38,563 nucleotides of DNA, taken from DAOMNN01 sp050486545. Lineage in GTDB: Bacteria; Pseudomonadota; Gammaproteobacteria; Burkholderiales; Rhodocyclaceae. The stretch covers positions 1-38,563 of the forward strand of contig JBJHDM010000031.1 of NCBI GenBank assembly GCA_050486545.1, in the 5' to 3' direction. Of this stretch, positions 25,190 to 33,768 are shown in pieces. The translations under genes were made by a program, and so were the position numbers. The notes below the pieces were generated by a model. That model saw nothing but the letters and a program-made list of their open reading frames with translations. It was not told the origin of the DNA and did no database searches. Position 1 is the stretch's first letter, and every line of letters begins with the position of its first letter.

Positions 25190-25207
25190 GGCGGGCGGTC
25201 GCCCGCC
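25190..25207 (+). terminator. Probable transcription terminator after the DUF192 gene
   Basis: GGCGGGC (25190-25196) and GCCCGCC (25201-25207) form a perfect 7-bp stem with loop GGTC eight bases after the stop codon. The T-run after it is very short (TTCC), so efficiency is uncertain. It separates rluE/DUF192 from the flagellar genes. Confidence 0.55.
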
Positions 25208-25248
25208 TTCCAAGCTTCGAATTGAGGGGAAATCCCCGGCCTTATCGA

Positions 25249-25265
25249 CCGGCAGATCTTGCCGG
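25249..25265. promoter_or_regulatory. Inverted repeat upstream of flhB
   Basis: CCGGCA (25249-25254) and TGCCGG (25260-25265) are perfect arms around GATCT, 80 bp before the flhB start. It lies where the flagellar operon promoter should be, so it could be an operator for a dimeric regulator. I found no convincing sigma-54 or sigma-28 promoter in this gap (25208-25344). Confidence 0.3.
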
Positions 25266-25344
25266 CTCCCGCACATAATTGCCGCACGTCGTCGTTCGTC
25301 CCGGGTTCATCGACTCTGGGTGACGAGACAGCGAGGAGCCGGCA

Positions 25345-26487
25345 ATGGCCGAGGAAAGCGATCTAGAAAAAACCGAACAACCAACACCACGGCGACTGGA
25401 GAAAGCCCGGGAGGAAGGGCAGGTTCCCCAGTCGCGCGAGTTGTCGACCTTTCTCGTCCTGATCGCCGGGATCACCAGCCTGTGGCTGATGGGAGGCTGG
25501 TTCTCCGGCCGCATCCTGAGCGTCATGCGCCAGGGATTTTCGTTCGACCGGTCGATGGCGTTCGACACGAAGCTGATGCTCGAAGGGTTCGGCGACCTGT
25601 TCACGCAGGTCGTGCTGACCTTGCTGCCACTGTTCGGCATCCTTGTTGTGGCCGCGCTGGCGGCGCCGATCATGCTCGGCGGCTTCGTCTTCTCCACCAC
25701 GGTGCTGGCCCTGAAGCCCGAGCGCATGAATCCGATCAAGGGCCTGGGCCGCATGTTCTCCGTGCACGGTCTGGCCGAACTGGTGAAATCGATCCTGAAG
25801 GCCGTCATCGTCGGTTCGATGGGGGTGTTCGCGGTCTGGTGGCACCGGGAGGATGTCTTCACGCTGGCGACCCAGCCGCTGGAGGCGGCCATGCCGGATT
25901 TCGTACAGATGATCCTGTTCGCGTCCCTGCTGATCATTCTCGGCCTTGCGCTGATCGCGGTGATGGACGTTCCGTTCCAGCTCTGGCAGTACCGGCGCAA
26001 GCTGCGCATGACCAAGGACGAGGTCAAGCGCGAGAACAAGGAGCAGGATGGCGACCCGCACGTCAAGGCACGTATTCGCAGCGTGCAGCGCGAGATGGCG
26101 CGCCGGAGGATGATGTCCGAGGTGCCCAAGGCCGACGTCGTGGTCACCAACCCGACACACTTTTCGGTCGCGCTGCGCTACGACCCCGAGCGGATGGGGG
26201 CGCCGGTCGTCGTGGCAAAGGGGCGTGGGCCGGTGGCCTTGAAGATTCGCGAGATCGCGAAGGAACACAACGTGCCGCTGCTCGAAGCGCCGCCGCTGGC
26301 GCGGGCGTTGCATGCCCACTGCGAACTCGAACAGCCGGTCCCGGCGGCGCTCTACACCGCCGTGGCCGAGGTGATGGCCTACATCTACCAGCTCAACCAG
26401 TGGATGAGCAAGGGCGGGTTGCCGCCGGTGGCGCCGTCGAAGATTCCCGTGCCCGGAGAACTCGATCCGGGGGCGCCCGCAACATGA
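25345..26487 (+). CDS. flhB: Flagellar type III secretion protein FlhB
   Basis: A 380-residue inner-membrane protein of the flagellar export gate. It starts with the typical soluble stretch EKTEQPTPRRLEKAREEGQV, then has four membrane helices (about 32-50, 88-120, 148-166, 188-208) and a cytoplasmic domain with the self-cleaving NPTH motif at 269-272. Cleavage there switches export from rod/hook to filament substrates. The C-terminus has a proline-rich tail. GAGGAG precedes the ATG. It heads the block flhB-flhA-flhF-flhG-fliA. Confidence 0.97.
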   Translation: MAEESDLEKTEQPTPRRLEKAREEGQVPQSRELSTFLVLIAGITSLWLMGGWFSGRILSVMRQGFSFDRSMAFDTKLMLEGFGDLFTQVVLTLLPLFGILVVAALAAPIMLGGFVFSTTVLALKPERMNPIKGLGRMFSVHGLAELVKSILKAVIVGSMGVFAVWWHREDVFTLATQPLEAAMPDFVQMILFASLLIILGLALIAVMDVPFQLWQYRRKLRMTKDEVKRENKEQDGDPHVKARIRSVQREMARRRMMSEVPKADVVVTNPTHFSVALRYDPERMGAPVVVAKGRGPVALKIREIAKEHNVPLLEAPPLARALHAHCELEQPVPAALYTAVAEVMAYIYQLNQWMSKGGLPPVAPSKIPVPGELDPGAPAT

Positions 26488-26519
26488 TGCACCCAGACAT
26501 GCCGCAAAGAGGTCGTTGA

Positions 26520-28631
26520 ATGCCAGAGTCCCTGAACCTTCGAGCCCTGCTGACCCCCTCGAACCTGGTGCTGCTGGGTGCGCCGATCTTCATCATCATG
26601 ATCCTGTCCATGATGGTGCTGCCGCTGCCGCCCTTCGTGCTCGACCTGCTGTTCACGTTCAACATCGCGCTGGCGGTCATGGTCATGCTGGTGGCGATGT
26701 ATACGCGCAAGCCGCTCGATTTCTCGGTGTTCCCGACGGTCCTGCTCGTCACGACCCTGCTGCGCCTTGCACTGAACGTCGCGTCGACGCGGATCGTCCT
26801 GCTCGAAGGCCATACCGGGCCGGATGCGGCGGGGAAGGTCATCGAGGCGTTCGGCCACTTCCTGGTCGGCGGCAACACTGCGATCGGTCTGGTGGTGTTC
26901 GGCATCCTCGTGCTGATCAACTTCGTCGTCATCACCAAGGGTGCCGGACGCATCGCCGAGGTTAGCGCGCGCTTCACCCTGGACGCGATGCCCGGCAAGC
27001 AGATGGCGATCGATGCCGATCTGAACGCGGGACTGATCGACGAGGCCGAGGCGCGGCGGCGACGCAAGGAGGTGGCGCAGGAGTCCGACTTCTACGGTGC
27101 GATGGACGGTGCCTCGAAGTTCGTTCGCGGCGACGCGATCGCCGGCATCCTGATCCTGCTCATCAACATCCTCGGGGGTTTGATCGTCGGCACCGTGCAG
27201 CACAACATGGCGATGGGCCAGGCGGTCGAGACCTATACCCTGCTGACCATCGGCGACGGTCTGGTCGCGCAGATTCCGGCCCTGATCATCTCGGTTGCGG
27301 CCGGTCTGGTGATCTCGCGCGTCGGCGATGAAGGGGATGTCGGCGGGCTGGTGGTCGAGCAGGTGTTCTCCAACCCGCAGGTAATGGTCCTCGCCGGCGG
27401 CATCATCGGCGTGCTCGGACTCATTCCGGGGATGCCCAACTTCGTCTTCATCCTGTTGGCTGGTGCGCTGTTCTCGCTGGCCTGGCATCGACGAAAACAG
27501 CTCGACCGCCGCGCCGAGCAGGTGGCCGCAGCACAGACCGAGGCGGCTGCCGGCGCACAGGCGCAGCCAACCGCGGATCTGGCCGAAGCGAGCTGGAACG
27601 ACGTGATGCCCGTCGATGTACTGGGCCTCGAAGTCGGCTACCGGTTGATTCCGATGGTCGACCGCGCGCAGGACGGCGAATTGCTCAAGCGTATCCGCGG
27701 GCTGCGCAAGAAGTTCGCGCAGGACGTCGGATTTCTCGCCGCCCCGGTGCACATCCGGGACAACCTCGAACTCAAGCCCAATGCCTACCGGATCACGCTC
27801 AAAGGCGTGGAGATCGGCAGTGGCGAAGCCTATCCGGGGCAGTTTCTCGCGATCAACCCCGGCCGGGTCAGCGGCACGCTTCCGGGGCGCGAGACGCGCG
27901 ACCCCGCTTTCAACCTGCCGGCGTACTGGATCGAATCCGGTCAGCGCGAGCAGGCGCACGCCCTGGGCTATACGGTGGTCGATGCCAGCACCGTCGTTGC
28001 GACCCACCTCAATCATCTGATCCTGCAGCATGCCGCGGAGTTGCTCGGACGCCAGGAAACGCAGGCCCTGCTCGATCACATCGCCAAGGATTCGCCCAAG
28101 CTGGTCGAAGACCTCGTGCCGGGGGTGCTCCCCGTGTCGGTGGTCCAGCGCGTCCTGCAGTATCTGCTCGAAGAGGGCGTCAACATTCGCGACATGCGCA
28201 GCATCATCGAAGTACTGGCCGAGAACGCACCGCGTACCCAGGATCCGCTCGAACTCACGTCCAGGGTCCGACAGTCGTTGGGACGCGCGATCCTGCAGAG
28301 CCTGTTCCCGGGTAACAGCGAGGTGCAGGTGATGGCGCTCGATCCGACGCTGGAGCGGATCCTGATGCAGGCGATGGCATCCGGATCCTCCGATGGCGGT
28401 GCGATCGAGCCCGGACTTGCCGACGGACTGCTGCGGCAGACCGCGGACGTCGCGCAGCGCCAGGAAGACATCGGTCTGCCTCCCGTGCTGCTGGTGCCGC
28501 CGCAACTGCGCTGGTTGCTGTCGCGCTTCCTGCGCCGCTCGGTTCCGTCGCTCAAGGTGGTGGCGAATACCGAGGTGCCGGAATCGCGCACGATTCGTGT
28601 CACTGCGATGGTCGGCGGCGCCGCGGTCTGA
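26520..28631 (+). CDS. flhA: Flagellar type III secretion gate protein FlhA
   Basis: A 703-residue protein of normal FlhA length. The N-terminal half has eight predicted membrane helices. The FHIPEP-family signature lies between helices 4 and 5, about 144-168 (AEVSARFTLDAMPGKQMAID). The C-terminal cytoplasmic half, from about 345, forms the export ring that receives substrate-chaperone complexes. AGAGG lies before the ATG, and flhB ends 32 bp upstream. A gap of 151 bp (28632-28782) separates it from flhF; no firm promoter was identified there. Confidence 0.97.
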   Translation: MPESLNLRALLTPSNLVLLGAPIFIIMILSMMVLPLPPFVLDLLFTFNIALAVMVMLVAMYTRKPLDFSVFPTVLLVTTLLRLALNVASTRIVLLEGHTGPDAAGKVIEAFGHFLVGGNTAIGLVVFGILVLINFVVITKGAGRIAEVSARFTLDAMPGKQMAIDADLNAGLIDEAEARRRRKEVAQESDFYGAMDGASKFVRGDAIAGILILLINILGGLIVGTVQHNMAMGQAVETYTLLTIGDGLVAQIPALIISVAAGLVISRVGDEGDVGGLVVEQVFSNPQVMVLAGGIIGVLGLIPGMPNFVFILLAGALFSLAWHRRKQLDRRAEQVAAAQTEAAAGAQAQPTADLAEASWNDVMPVDVLGLEVGYRLIPMVDRAQDGELLKRIRGLRKKFAQDVGFLAAPVHIRDNLELKPNAYRITLKGVEIGSGEAYPGQFLAINPGRVSGTLPGRETRDPAFNLPAYWIESGQREQAHALGYTVVDASTVVATHLNHLILQHAAELLGRQETQALLDHIAKDSPKLVEDLVPGVLPVSVVQRVLQYLLEEGVNIRDMRSIIEVLAENAPRTQDPLELTSRVRQSLGRAILQSLFPGNSEVQVMALDPTLERILMQAMASGSSDGGAIEPGLADGLLRQTADVAQRQEDIGLPPVLLVPPQLRWLLSRFLRRSVPSLKVVANTEVPESRTIRVTAMVGGAAV

Positions 28632-28782
28632 CCGCCTCGAGAGCGTCGTCGGAGACCGGTCGGCGGCGCGTTATTGAAGAATTGGTGGGGGGAATCGCGT
28701 TTATTCCGCTCTATCGAACGAAAAGCGTGGGGCCATAATCGATTCATGCTGCGCGAGAAATGCGCGGATCCGGAGAACTCAG

Positions 28783-30315
28783 ATGAACGTCAAGCGCTAC
28801 TTTGCCAACACCGCCCGTGAGGCGCTCCGTACCCTCAAGGCCGAACTGGGCCCGGATGCGATCGTCCTCTCCAATCGTGCCGTCGAGGGTGGCGTCGAGA
28901 TTCTCGCTCTGCCGGCCGAAGCCGTAGGGGCGATCGAGGCCAGTGCCCAGACGGCTGCGCGCGTTGCGGCGGGTCCGGCGAACATGCCGCGGTCGCAGGC
29001 GATGCCGGCCCGTCCGGCGGAGGATCTCGACGATGGCGATTTCCGGATCAGCCTCTCGGGGCGGGCCGCCACCCCGGGCGCTTCGCATCCGCCTGCCCGC
29101 AAGGCGCCGCCGGCTTCGCCCGCGCCGGTGATCCGGCCGTTCTCGCCGCCTCGGATGGAGACGCCCGATTACCTGATCCGCAAGCGTGGCTACGAAAACG
29201 ACTATTTGCAGGAGTCTCCGCCCGCACCGGTGGCGCGGTTTGCCGAGCCTGCCAACGCTCGCGAAGAGCCGACGCGATCCCCGACAGTCCATGCCCCGGT
29301 AGAAGAGCAGGGCAGTCCTGCAAGACGGTCTGTCGCGTTGGATGCCGTGCCGGAGGACGAGCGCATCCGCAGCCTTCAGGAAGCGAATGCGAAACTGATG
29401 AACGAGTTGAGCGGAATCCGCGGAATGATCGAGCGGCAACTCGCCGGGTTTGCCTGGGGCGATGCGCGGCGCAATGCTCCCGGGCGCGCCGAGATCGTCG
29501 GCGAGTTGCTCGAGGCGGGGTTCTCGGGCCGGCTGGCGCGCAAGCTTGCCGAGTCGGTCGGGGATGCGGCGACGATCAGCGAGGCGCGTGAAGCGGTCAA
29601 GGCGGCACTCGCACGGGACCTTCGTTCGATGTCGTCCGATGCCGACCTGATCGACGAAGGGGGAGTCTATGCCCTGGTCGGACCGACCGGCGTGGGCAAG
29701 ACGACCACCACCGCAAAGATCGCAGCGCGTTGCGTGGTCCGCCACGGAGCGGAGAAGCTTGCGCTGATCACCACCGACGGCTACCGGATCGGCGCGCAGG
29801 AACAGTTGCGGATCTACGGGCGGATCCTGGGCGTTCCGGTCTTTCCGGTGCGCGATGCCGCCGATCTGCGGCAGACGCTGGCCGAGTTGTCGGGCAAGCA
29901 CATGGTGCTGATCGATACCGTTGGCATGAGTCAGCGTGACCGCATGGTGGCTCAACAGGCAGCGATGCTTGCAGGGGCCGGAAGAGTACGCCGTCTGCTG
30001 CTCCTGAACGCGACCTGCCGTGGCGACACGCTCGATGATGTGATCCGGGCCTATCGGGGACCGGACCTGGCCGGTTGCGTGCTGACGAAGGTCGACGAGG
30101 CGGCTTCGCTCGCCCCGGCGATCGGGGCGGCGATCGGCAACGAACTCGAAGTGCTGTATGTCACCAACGGGCAGCGTGTGCCCGAGGATCTGCACCTGCC
30201 CAATCGATCGTATCTGCTGCATCGCGCCTTGCGTCCGGTCGGTGAAGATTCCCCGTGGAAGCTGCAGGACGACGAGGCTGCGTTCATGATGGCCGCCTGC
30301 GGTGCGGAGCGCTGA
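28783..30315 (+). CDS. flhF: Flagellar biosynthesis GTPase FlhF
   Basis: A 510-residue SRP-type GTPase that recruits the first flagellar parts to the cell pole. Residues 1-60 are the B-domain start (MNVKRYFANTAREALRTLK). A long Pro/Ala-rich linker spans about 65-190, and the N domain about 190-285. The G domain has Walker A GPTGVGKTTTT (300-310), TTDGYRIGAQEQL, DTVGMSQRD (378-386) and LTKVDEA. The linker makes it longer than many FlhF proteins. GGAGAA precedes the ATG. The flhG gene follows after 1 bp. Confidence 0.95.
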   Translation: MNVKRYFANTAREALRTLKAELGPDAIVLSNRAVEGGVEILALPAEAVGAIEASAQTAARVAAGPANMPRSQAMPARPAEDLDDGDFRISLSGRAATPGASHPPARKAPPASPAPVIRPFSPPRMETPDYLIRKRGYENDYLQESPPAPVARFAEPANAREEPTRSPTVHAPVEEQGSPARRSVALDAVPEDERIRSLQEANAKLMNELSGIRGMIERQLAGFAWGDARRNAPGRAEIVGELLEAGFSGRLARKLAESVGDAATISEAREAVKAALARDLRSMSSDADLIDEGGVYALVGPTGVGKTTTTAKIAARCVVRHGAEKLALITTDGYRIGAQEQLRIYGRILGVPVFPVRDAADLRQTLAELSGKHMVLIDTVGMSQRDRMVAQQAAMLAGAGRVRRLLLLNATCRGDTLDDVIRAYRGPDLAGCVLTKVDEAASLAPAIGAAIGNELEVLYVTNGQRVPEDLHLPNRSYLLHRALRPVGEDSPWKLQDDEAAFMMAACGAER

Positions 30316-30316
30316 C

Positions 30317-31120
30317 ATGATCGATCCAAGCGAAGATCAAGCGGCAGGGCTGCGGCGGCTGTTTCGTCGCTCCCCTCCAACCGTCGTCGCCCTCTATGCA
30401 ACCGGGCGCAGTCGCGCGGGCGTCGCAGTGCAGACCGCCTACCGGATCGCCGGGCAGGCCGAACGCGTCCTTCTGCTGGACGAGGCGGCGGGAGAGTGCG
30501 CATTGTCGGGGGTGCTCGACGTGCCGGCCGGCGCCGATCTGCTGAGTGTCCTCGGTGGTCGGATCGAGGCGCATGAACTCGTCCAGCCGATCCCCGGATT
30601 GATCGGGCGGGTGCCGGTCAGTGCGGCGGCCCTTGCGCTGCCCCTGCTGGATGACGAACGGCGCCACGTGCTTGTCGATGCCTTGCGCAGTCTGCACCGC
30701 CGTGCAGGCTTCGTGTTGATTCATTCGAGCTGCCGATCGGCTGACGACCCGTCGCCGTTCATCTTCGCAGCGCCGCGAAGGCTCGTCGTCGCCGAAGCGA
30801 GCCGCAGTGGTGCGACCGATGCCTACCAGGTCATCAAGCGCCTAGCTGCGGCCGGTGCCGGGTCCTTGCATGTCGCCGTCTCGCGTGCGCGCAGCCGGGA
30901 GGAGGCCGCGGCCTTCTTCTCCAGTCTCGATACACTCGTGCGGCGTCACGTCGGTGTGCCGCTCGCCTGGCTGGGCGAGGTCGAGCGCGACGACCTTGCA
31001 CGTGGTCTTTCGTGCGATGCGGCCGAGTCCTCGCCGCGCGAACCCGAGGCGGCGTTTCTTCGACGGCTCGCTGCGCTGGGGGGTGCCCGCCTGGCGCCTT
31101 CCGCACGCAGCGCCGGATGA
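30317..31120 (+). CDS. flhG: FlhG-like (MinD/ParA-type) protein with a degenerate P-loop
   Basis: A 267-residue protein in the FlhG position between flhF and fliA. It starts like FlhG with a DQAAGLRRL motif (about 7-15), the segment known to stimulate FlhF. The usual deviant Walker A (KGGxGKT) is replaced by YATGRSRAGVAVQTA with no lysine or GKT. The MinD core is otherwise recognisable (RVLLLDEAAGECALSGVL, then FVLIHSS). ATP hydrolysis is doubtful. Reduced P-loops also occur in other betaproteobacterial FlhG proteins, from memory. GGAG lies before ATG 30317. The likely role is control of flagellar number together with FlhF. Confidence 0.8.
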   Translation: MIDPSEDQAAGLRRLFRRSPPTVVALYATGRSRAGVAVQTAYRIAGQAERVLLLDEAAGECALSGVLDVPAGADLLSVLGGRIEAHELVQPIPGLIGRVPVSAAALALPLLDDERRHVLVDALRSLHRRAGFVLIHSSCRSADDPSPFIFAAPRRLVVAEASRSGATDAYQVIKRLAAAGAGSLHVAVSRARSREEAAAFFSSLDTLVRRHVGVPLAWLGEVERDDLARGLSCDAAESSPREPEAAFLRRLAALGGARLAPSARSAG

Positions 31121-31245
31121 GTACCATGGCCATGTTCTATACACCCGGCAAAGGCCCTGCAGACGCGGGTCAACGGGGCGCGGCGATCGTGCATAATGGT
31201 ACGGTCGCGCGAACGGGGCGCAGGAAGAAGATTCAGGTAAAGTGG

Positions 31246-32016
31246 ATGTACGACGCTGACGGCAACCTGGACAAGACTCATCTGATCGAGGCCTATGCGC
31301 CGCTTGTCAAGCGCATTGCCTACCATCTCATGGCCAAACTGCCCGCCAGCGTGCAGGTCGACGACATCATCCAGAACGGAATGATGGGATTGCTCGATGC
31401 CATCAACCGCTACGAGGATGGACTCGGCGCGCAGTTCGAGACCTACGCCGTCCAGCGGATTCGCGGTGCGATGCTCGACGGCCTCCGCGACGATGACTGG
31501 GTGCCGCGCAGCCTTCGGCGCGACATGCGCAGGATCGAGTCGGCAATCCACGATCTCGAGCAGCAGAACGGACGGCAGCCGACCGAGATCGAGCTGGCTG
31601 AAGCGCTCGACATGCCGCTGACCGCGTATCAACGCATGCTTCAGGATGCGAGAGGCCACCAGCTGGTCTATCTCGAGGACTTCGGCGGGGCTGGGGACGA
31701 CGACTTCCTCGAACGGCACCTCGGTGACGAGAGCGCCAATCCGCTCGATCTGCTCGAAGATGCGAACATGCGTACCTCGCTCGTACAGGCCATCGAGGAC
31801 CTGCCCGAACGCGAGCAACTGGTCATGAGCCTGTACTACGACGAAGAGCTGAACCTGCGCGAGATCGGCGAAGTGCTCGGCGTGACCGAGTCGCGCGTGT
31901 GCCAGCTTCACAGCCAGGCGGTCGCACGGCTACGCTCGCGAATGGTGGGCGGGGCATCGACGACGCGTCCTGCGGGTAGCCCGCGTCGCGGTCGCCCTCC
32001 CAAGCAAAAGGCGTAA
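31246..32016 (+). CDS. fliA: Flagellar sigma factor sigma-28 (FliA)
   Basis: A 256-residue sigma-70 family protein lacking region 1.1. Region 2 has LVKRIAYHLMAKLPASVQVDD and the core helix DAINRYEDGLGAQFETYAVQ (about 51-70), region 3 has PTEIELAEALDM, and region 4 has the helix-turn-helix LNLREIGEVLGVTESRVCQL (202-221). It directs transcription of late flagellar and chemotaxis genes. ATG 31246 is chosen because the protein begins there like other FliA proteins and AGGT lies upstream. A basic C-terminal tail contains RRGRPPK (247-253), an AT-hook-like motif not usual in FliA. flhG ends 125 bp upstream. Confidence 0.95.
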   Translation: MYDADGNLDKTHLIEAYAPLVKRIAYHLMAKLPASVQVDDIIQNGMMGLLDAINRYEDGLGAQFETYAVQRIRGAMLDGLRDDDWVPRSLRRDMRRIESAIHDLEQQNGRQPTEIELAEALDMPLTAYQRMLQDARGHQLVYLEDFGGAGDDDFLERHLGDESANPLDLLEDANMRTSLVQAIEDLPEREQLVMSLYYDEELNLREIGEVLGVTESRVCQLHSQAVARLRSRMVGGASTTRPAGSPRRGRPPKQKA

Positions 32017-32057
32017 CGGGGTCCGCGAACCTCGGCGCGGGCCTCCGCGGCACGCGG

Positions 32058-33680
32058 CTACAACCGGAACTTGCCGATAGAGCCCTTCAGTTCGTCCGCC
32101 AATTCGTGCAGTTGCTCCGCGGTCCGGCTCATCCGTCCGAGGGCGGCGTGACTGCCTTCCACCATTTGTGCGATCTGCTCGACATGCCGGCTGATCTGGG
32201 TGCTCGCCGTGCTCTGCTCGCGCACTGCGATGCTGATCTGCTCGACTTCCTCGGTGGTCCGCCCGACCGACTCGTTGGCCGCTTCCACGGCCTCGGACGT
32301 TGCCGACATGCTCGCACGGCTTGAGTCGAGGGTTTTCAGACCCAACGTCAGTTCCTGTTCGAGGGCTTCGGCCTGAGCGCCCAGTGCCGAAGTGATGGCA
32401 TCGATCTCGCTGGCGGATTGGCCCGACTTCTCGGCAAGCTTCCTCACCTCGTCGGCCACGACCGCAAAGCCACGGCCCTGTTCGCCGGCGCGGGCAGCCT
32501 CGATCGCCGCATTGAGCGCGAGCAGATTGGTCTGGTCGGCGATTTCCCGAACCTGGCGGGTCATCGTCGAGATCTGCTGGGCGTCCCGAATGAAGGCGGT
32601 CGCCGTCTCGCTGACGTTGTGCATCACCGATGTCGTCTGCTCGATCGCAGTCGCAAGGTCCGCGAGGCGACGGCTGGCATTCTGCGATCCGTTGGCGGCA
32701 TCCCGTGACAGTTCGTTGACCCGTTCGGCATTCTCGCTGATGACCTGGATCGAAACCGTCACTTCTTCCACCGTCGCAGCCGTTGAAGCGGCTGCTTCCG
32801 ATTGATCCGCCGACGCCGATTCGACCTTGCGGGTTTCCACGGCGAGCTCACCGGCCGCGCCGTCGACGCGTTCGACCGAGCCGGCGACGCTTCGAATCAG
32901 TTCGCCGAGATTGTTTCGCGTCGACTCTGCGCTGCGCGCGATGCGGCCGAGTTCGTCGGTTGTGCGGGCGACGATCGGTGTGCCGAAATCGCCCCGTGCG
33001 AGCTGTTGCAGTCCGCCCTCGAGCTCGCGTGCAGGCCGGATCAACTGGGTCTGGAGCAGCCAGATGAAGACCACGAAGGCAATCACGCACGCGGCGATCA
33101 TCAGGCTGACACTGAGGGTGACCGCCTGGGGCGCTGCGGCCAGGATCTCGCCGCGGCGTTCGTCGATCGAGGCTTCCATGCGCGTGACGATCCGTTCCAG
33201 TTGTTGCAGGGGGGCGGTTTCCAGGCCGGCGGCCTGCTCGTCGGCGTGAATGATGTCGAAGTACTGCTGGTAGGTCTCCAGGATCTCGCGATAGCGTTCC
33301 CCCATGTTCCGGTGGCTGCTTACGAAGGCCTCGATCGCGTCGCGCACTTGTGTGTCGGGCGTGCTTGCGAGGAGCGATGCCATGATTCGGGACACGGCTT
33401 GCTCGTGCGTCTCGAATGCCGTCCAGTACTTCTCTAGTTCATGATGGTCCGCACCCCGCAACAAGGTGTTCTTCCACTCGACTTGCTGCTGTGAGAAGGC
33501 GACTTCCGATTCAATCAGTTGTGCGCGGTCCTCCTCGAGTTGCCGGACTTCCGTCGCGAAGGACTGGATCGCCTGCCACTGCAGGAAGAGGCCCACACCC
33601 GCGGCGAGCAGTACGAGGGTCGTCCCGAAGCCCGTAATCAGGAGCAGCTTGTTGCGCATGCTGTCGAGAATGAATTTCAT
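32058..33680 (-). CDS. Methyl-accepting chemotaxis protein
   Basis: A 540-residue chemoreceptor. Membrane helix 1 is at about 11-33 and helix 2 at about 187-209; between them is a helical periplasmic domain of about 150 residues, of four-helix-bundle type (QLEEDRAQLIESEVAFSQQQ start). HAMP is at about 210-265. The signalling hairpin tip carries the invariant segment IADQTNLLALNAAIEAARAG and GRGFAVVADEVRKLAEKS. The ligand is unknown. No C-terminal CheR-docking pentapeptide is visible. It converges with fliA across 41 bp, and a sigma-28 promoter candidate lies upstream. Confidence 0.95.
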   Translation of the reverse strand: MKFILDSMRNKLLLITGFGTTLVLLAAGVGLFLQWQAIQSFATEVRQLEEDRAQLIESEVAFSQQQVEWKNTLLRGADHHELEKYWTAFETHEQAVSRIMASLLASTPDTQVRDAIEAFVSSHRNMGERYREILETYQQYFDIIHADEQAAGLETAPLQQLERIVTRMEASIDERRGEILAAAPQAVTLSVSLMIAACVIAFVVFIWLLQTQLIRPARELEGGLQQLARGDFGTPIVARTTDELGRIARSAESTRNNLGELIRSVAGSVERVDGAAGELAVETRKVESASADQSEAAASTAATVEEVTVSIQVISENAERVNELSRDAANGSQNASRRLADLATAIEQTTSVMHNVSETATAFIRDAQQISTMTRQVREIADQTNLLALNAAIEAARAGEQGRGFAVVADEVRKLAEKSGQSASEIDAITSALGAQAEALEQELTLGLKTLDSSRASMSATSEAVEAANESVGRTTEEVEQISIAVREQSTASTQISRHVEQIAQMVEGSHAALGRMSRTAEQLHELADELKGSIGKFRL

Positions 33681-33717
33681 GATCCTGCCACCTTCTTTTT
33701 TCGGCCGTACAAGATCG

Positions 33718-33744
33718 TAGACGACCGTTCGCAGCCTGCCTTTA
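33718..33744 (-). promoter_or_regulatory. Candidate sigma-28 (FliA) promoter of the chemoreceptor gene
   Basis: On the minus strand TAAA (33744-33741) is followed by exactly 15 bp and then GTCGTCTA (33725-33718), against the TAAA-N15-GCCGATAA pattern of sigma-28. A closer -10 match, GCCGAAAA (33705-33698), lies nearer the gene but has no TAAA at the right distance. Chemoreceptor genes are classic FliA targets, and fliA is the next gene along. Confidence 0.4.
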
Positions 33745-33768
33745 GTAGTAAGTTTGCCTCCGGCCGGT

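Noticed and set aside
25208..25344. Sigma-54 promoter before flhB
   Set aside because: No GG and GC pair at the required 10-bp spacing with flanking consensus was found.
28632..28782. Sigma-28 promoter before flhF (GGCCATAATC)
   Set aside because: The -10-like box has no TAAA at the correct distance.
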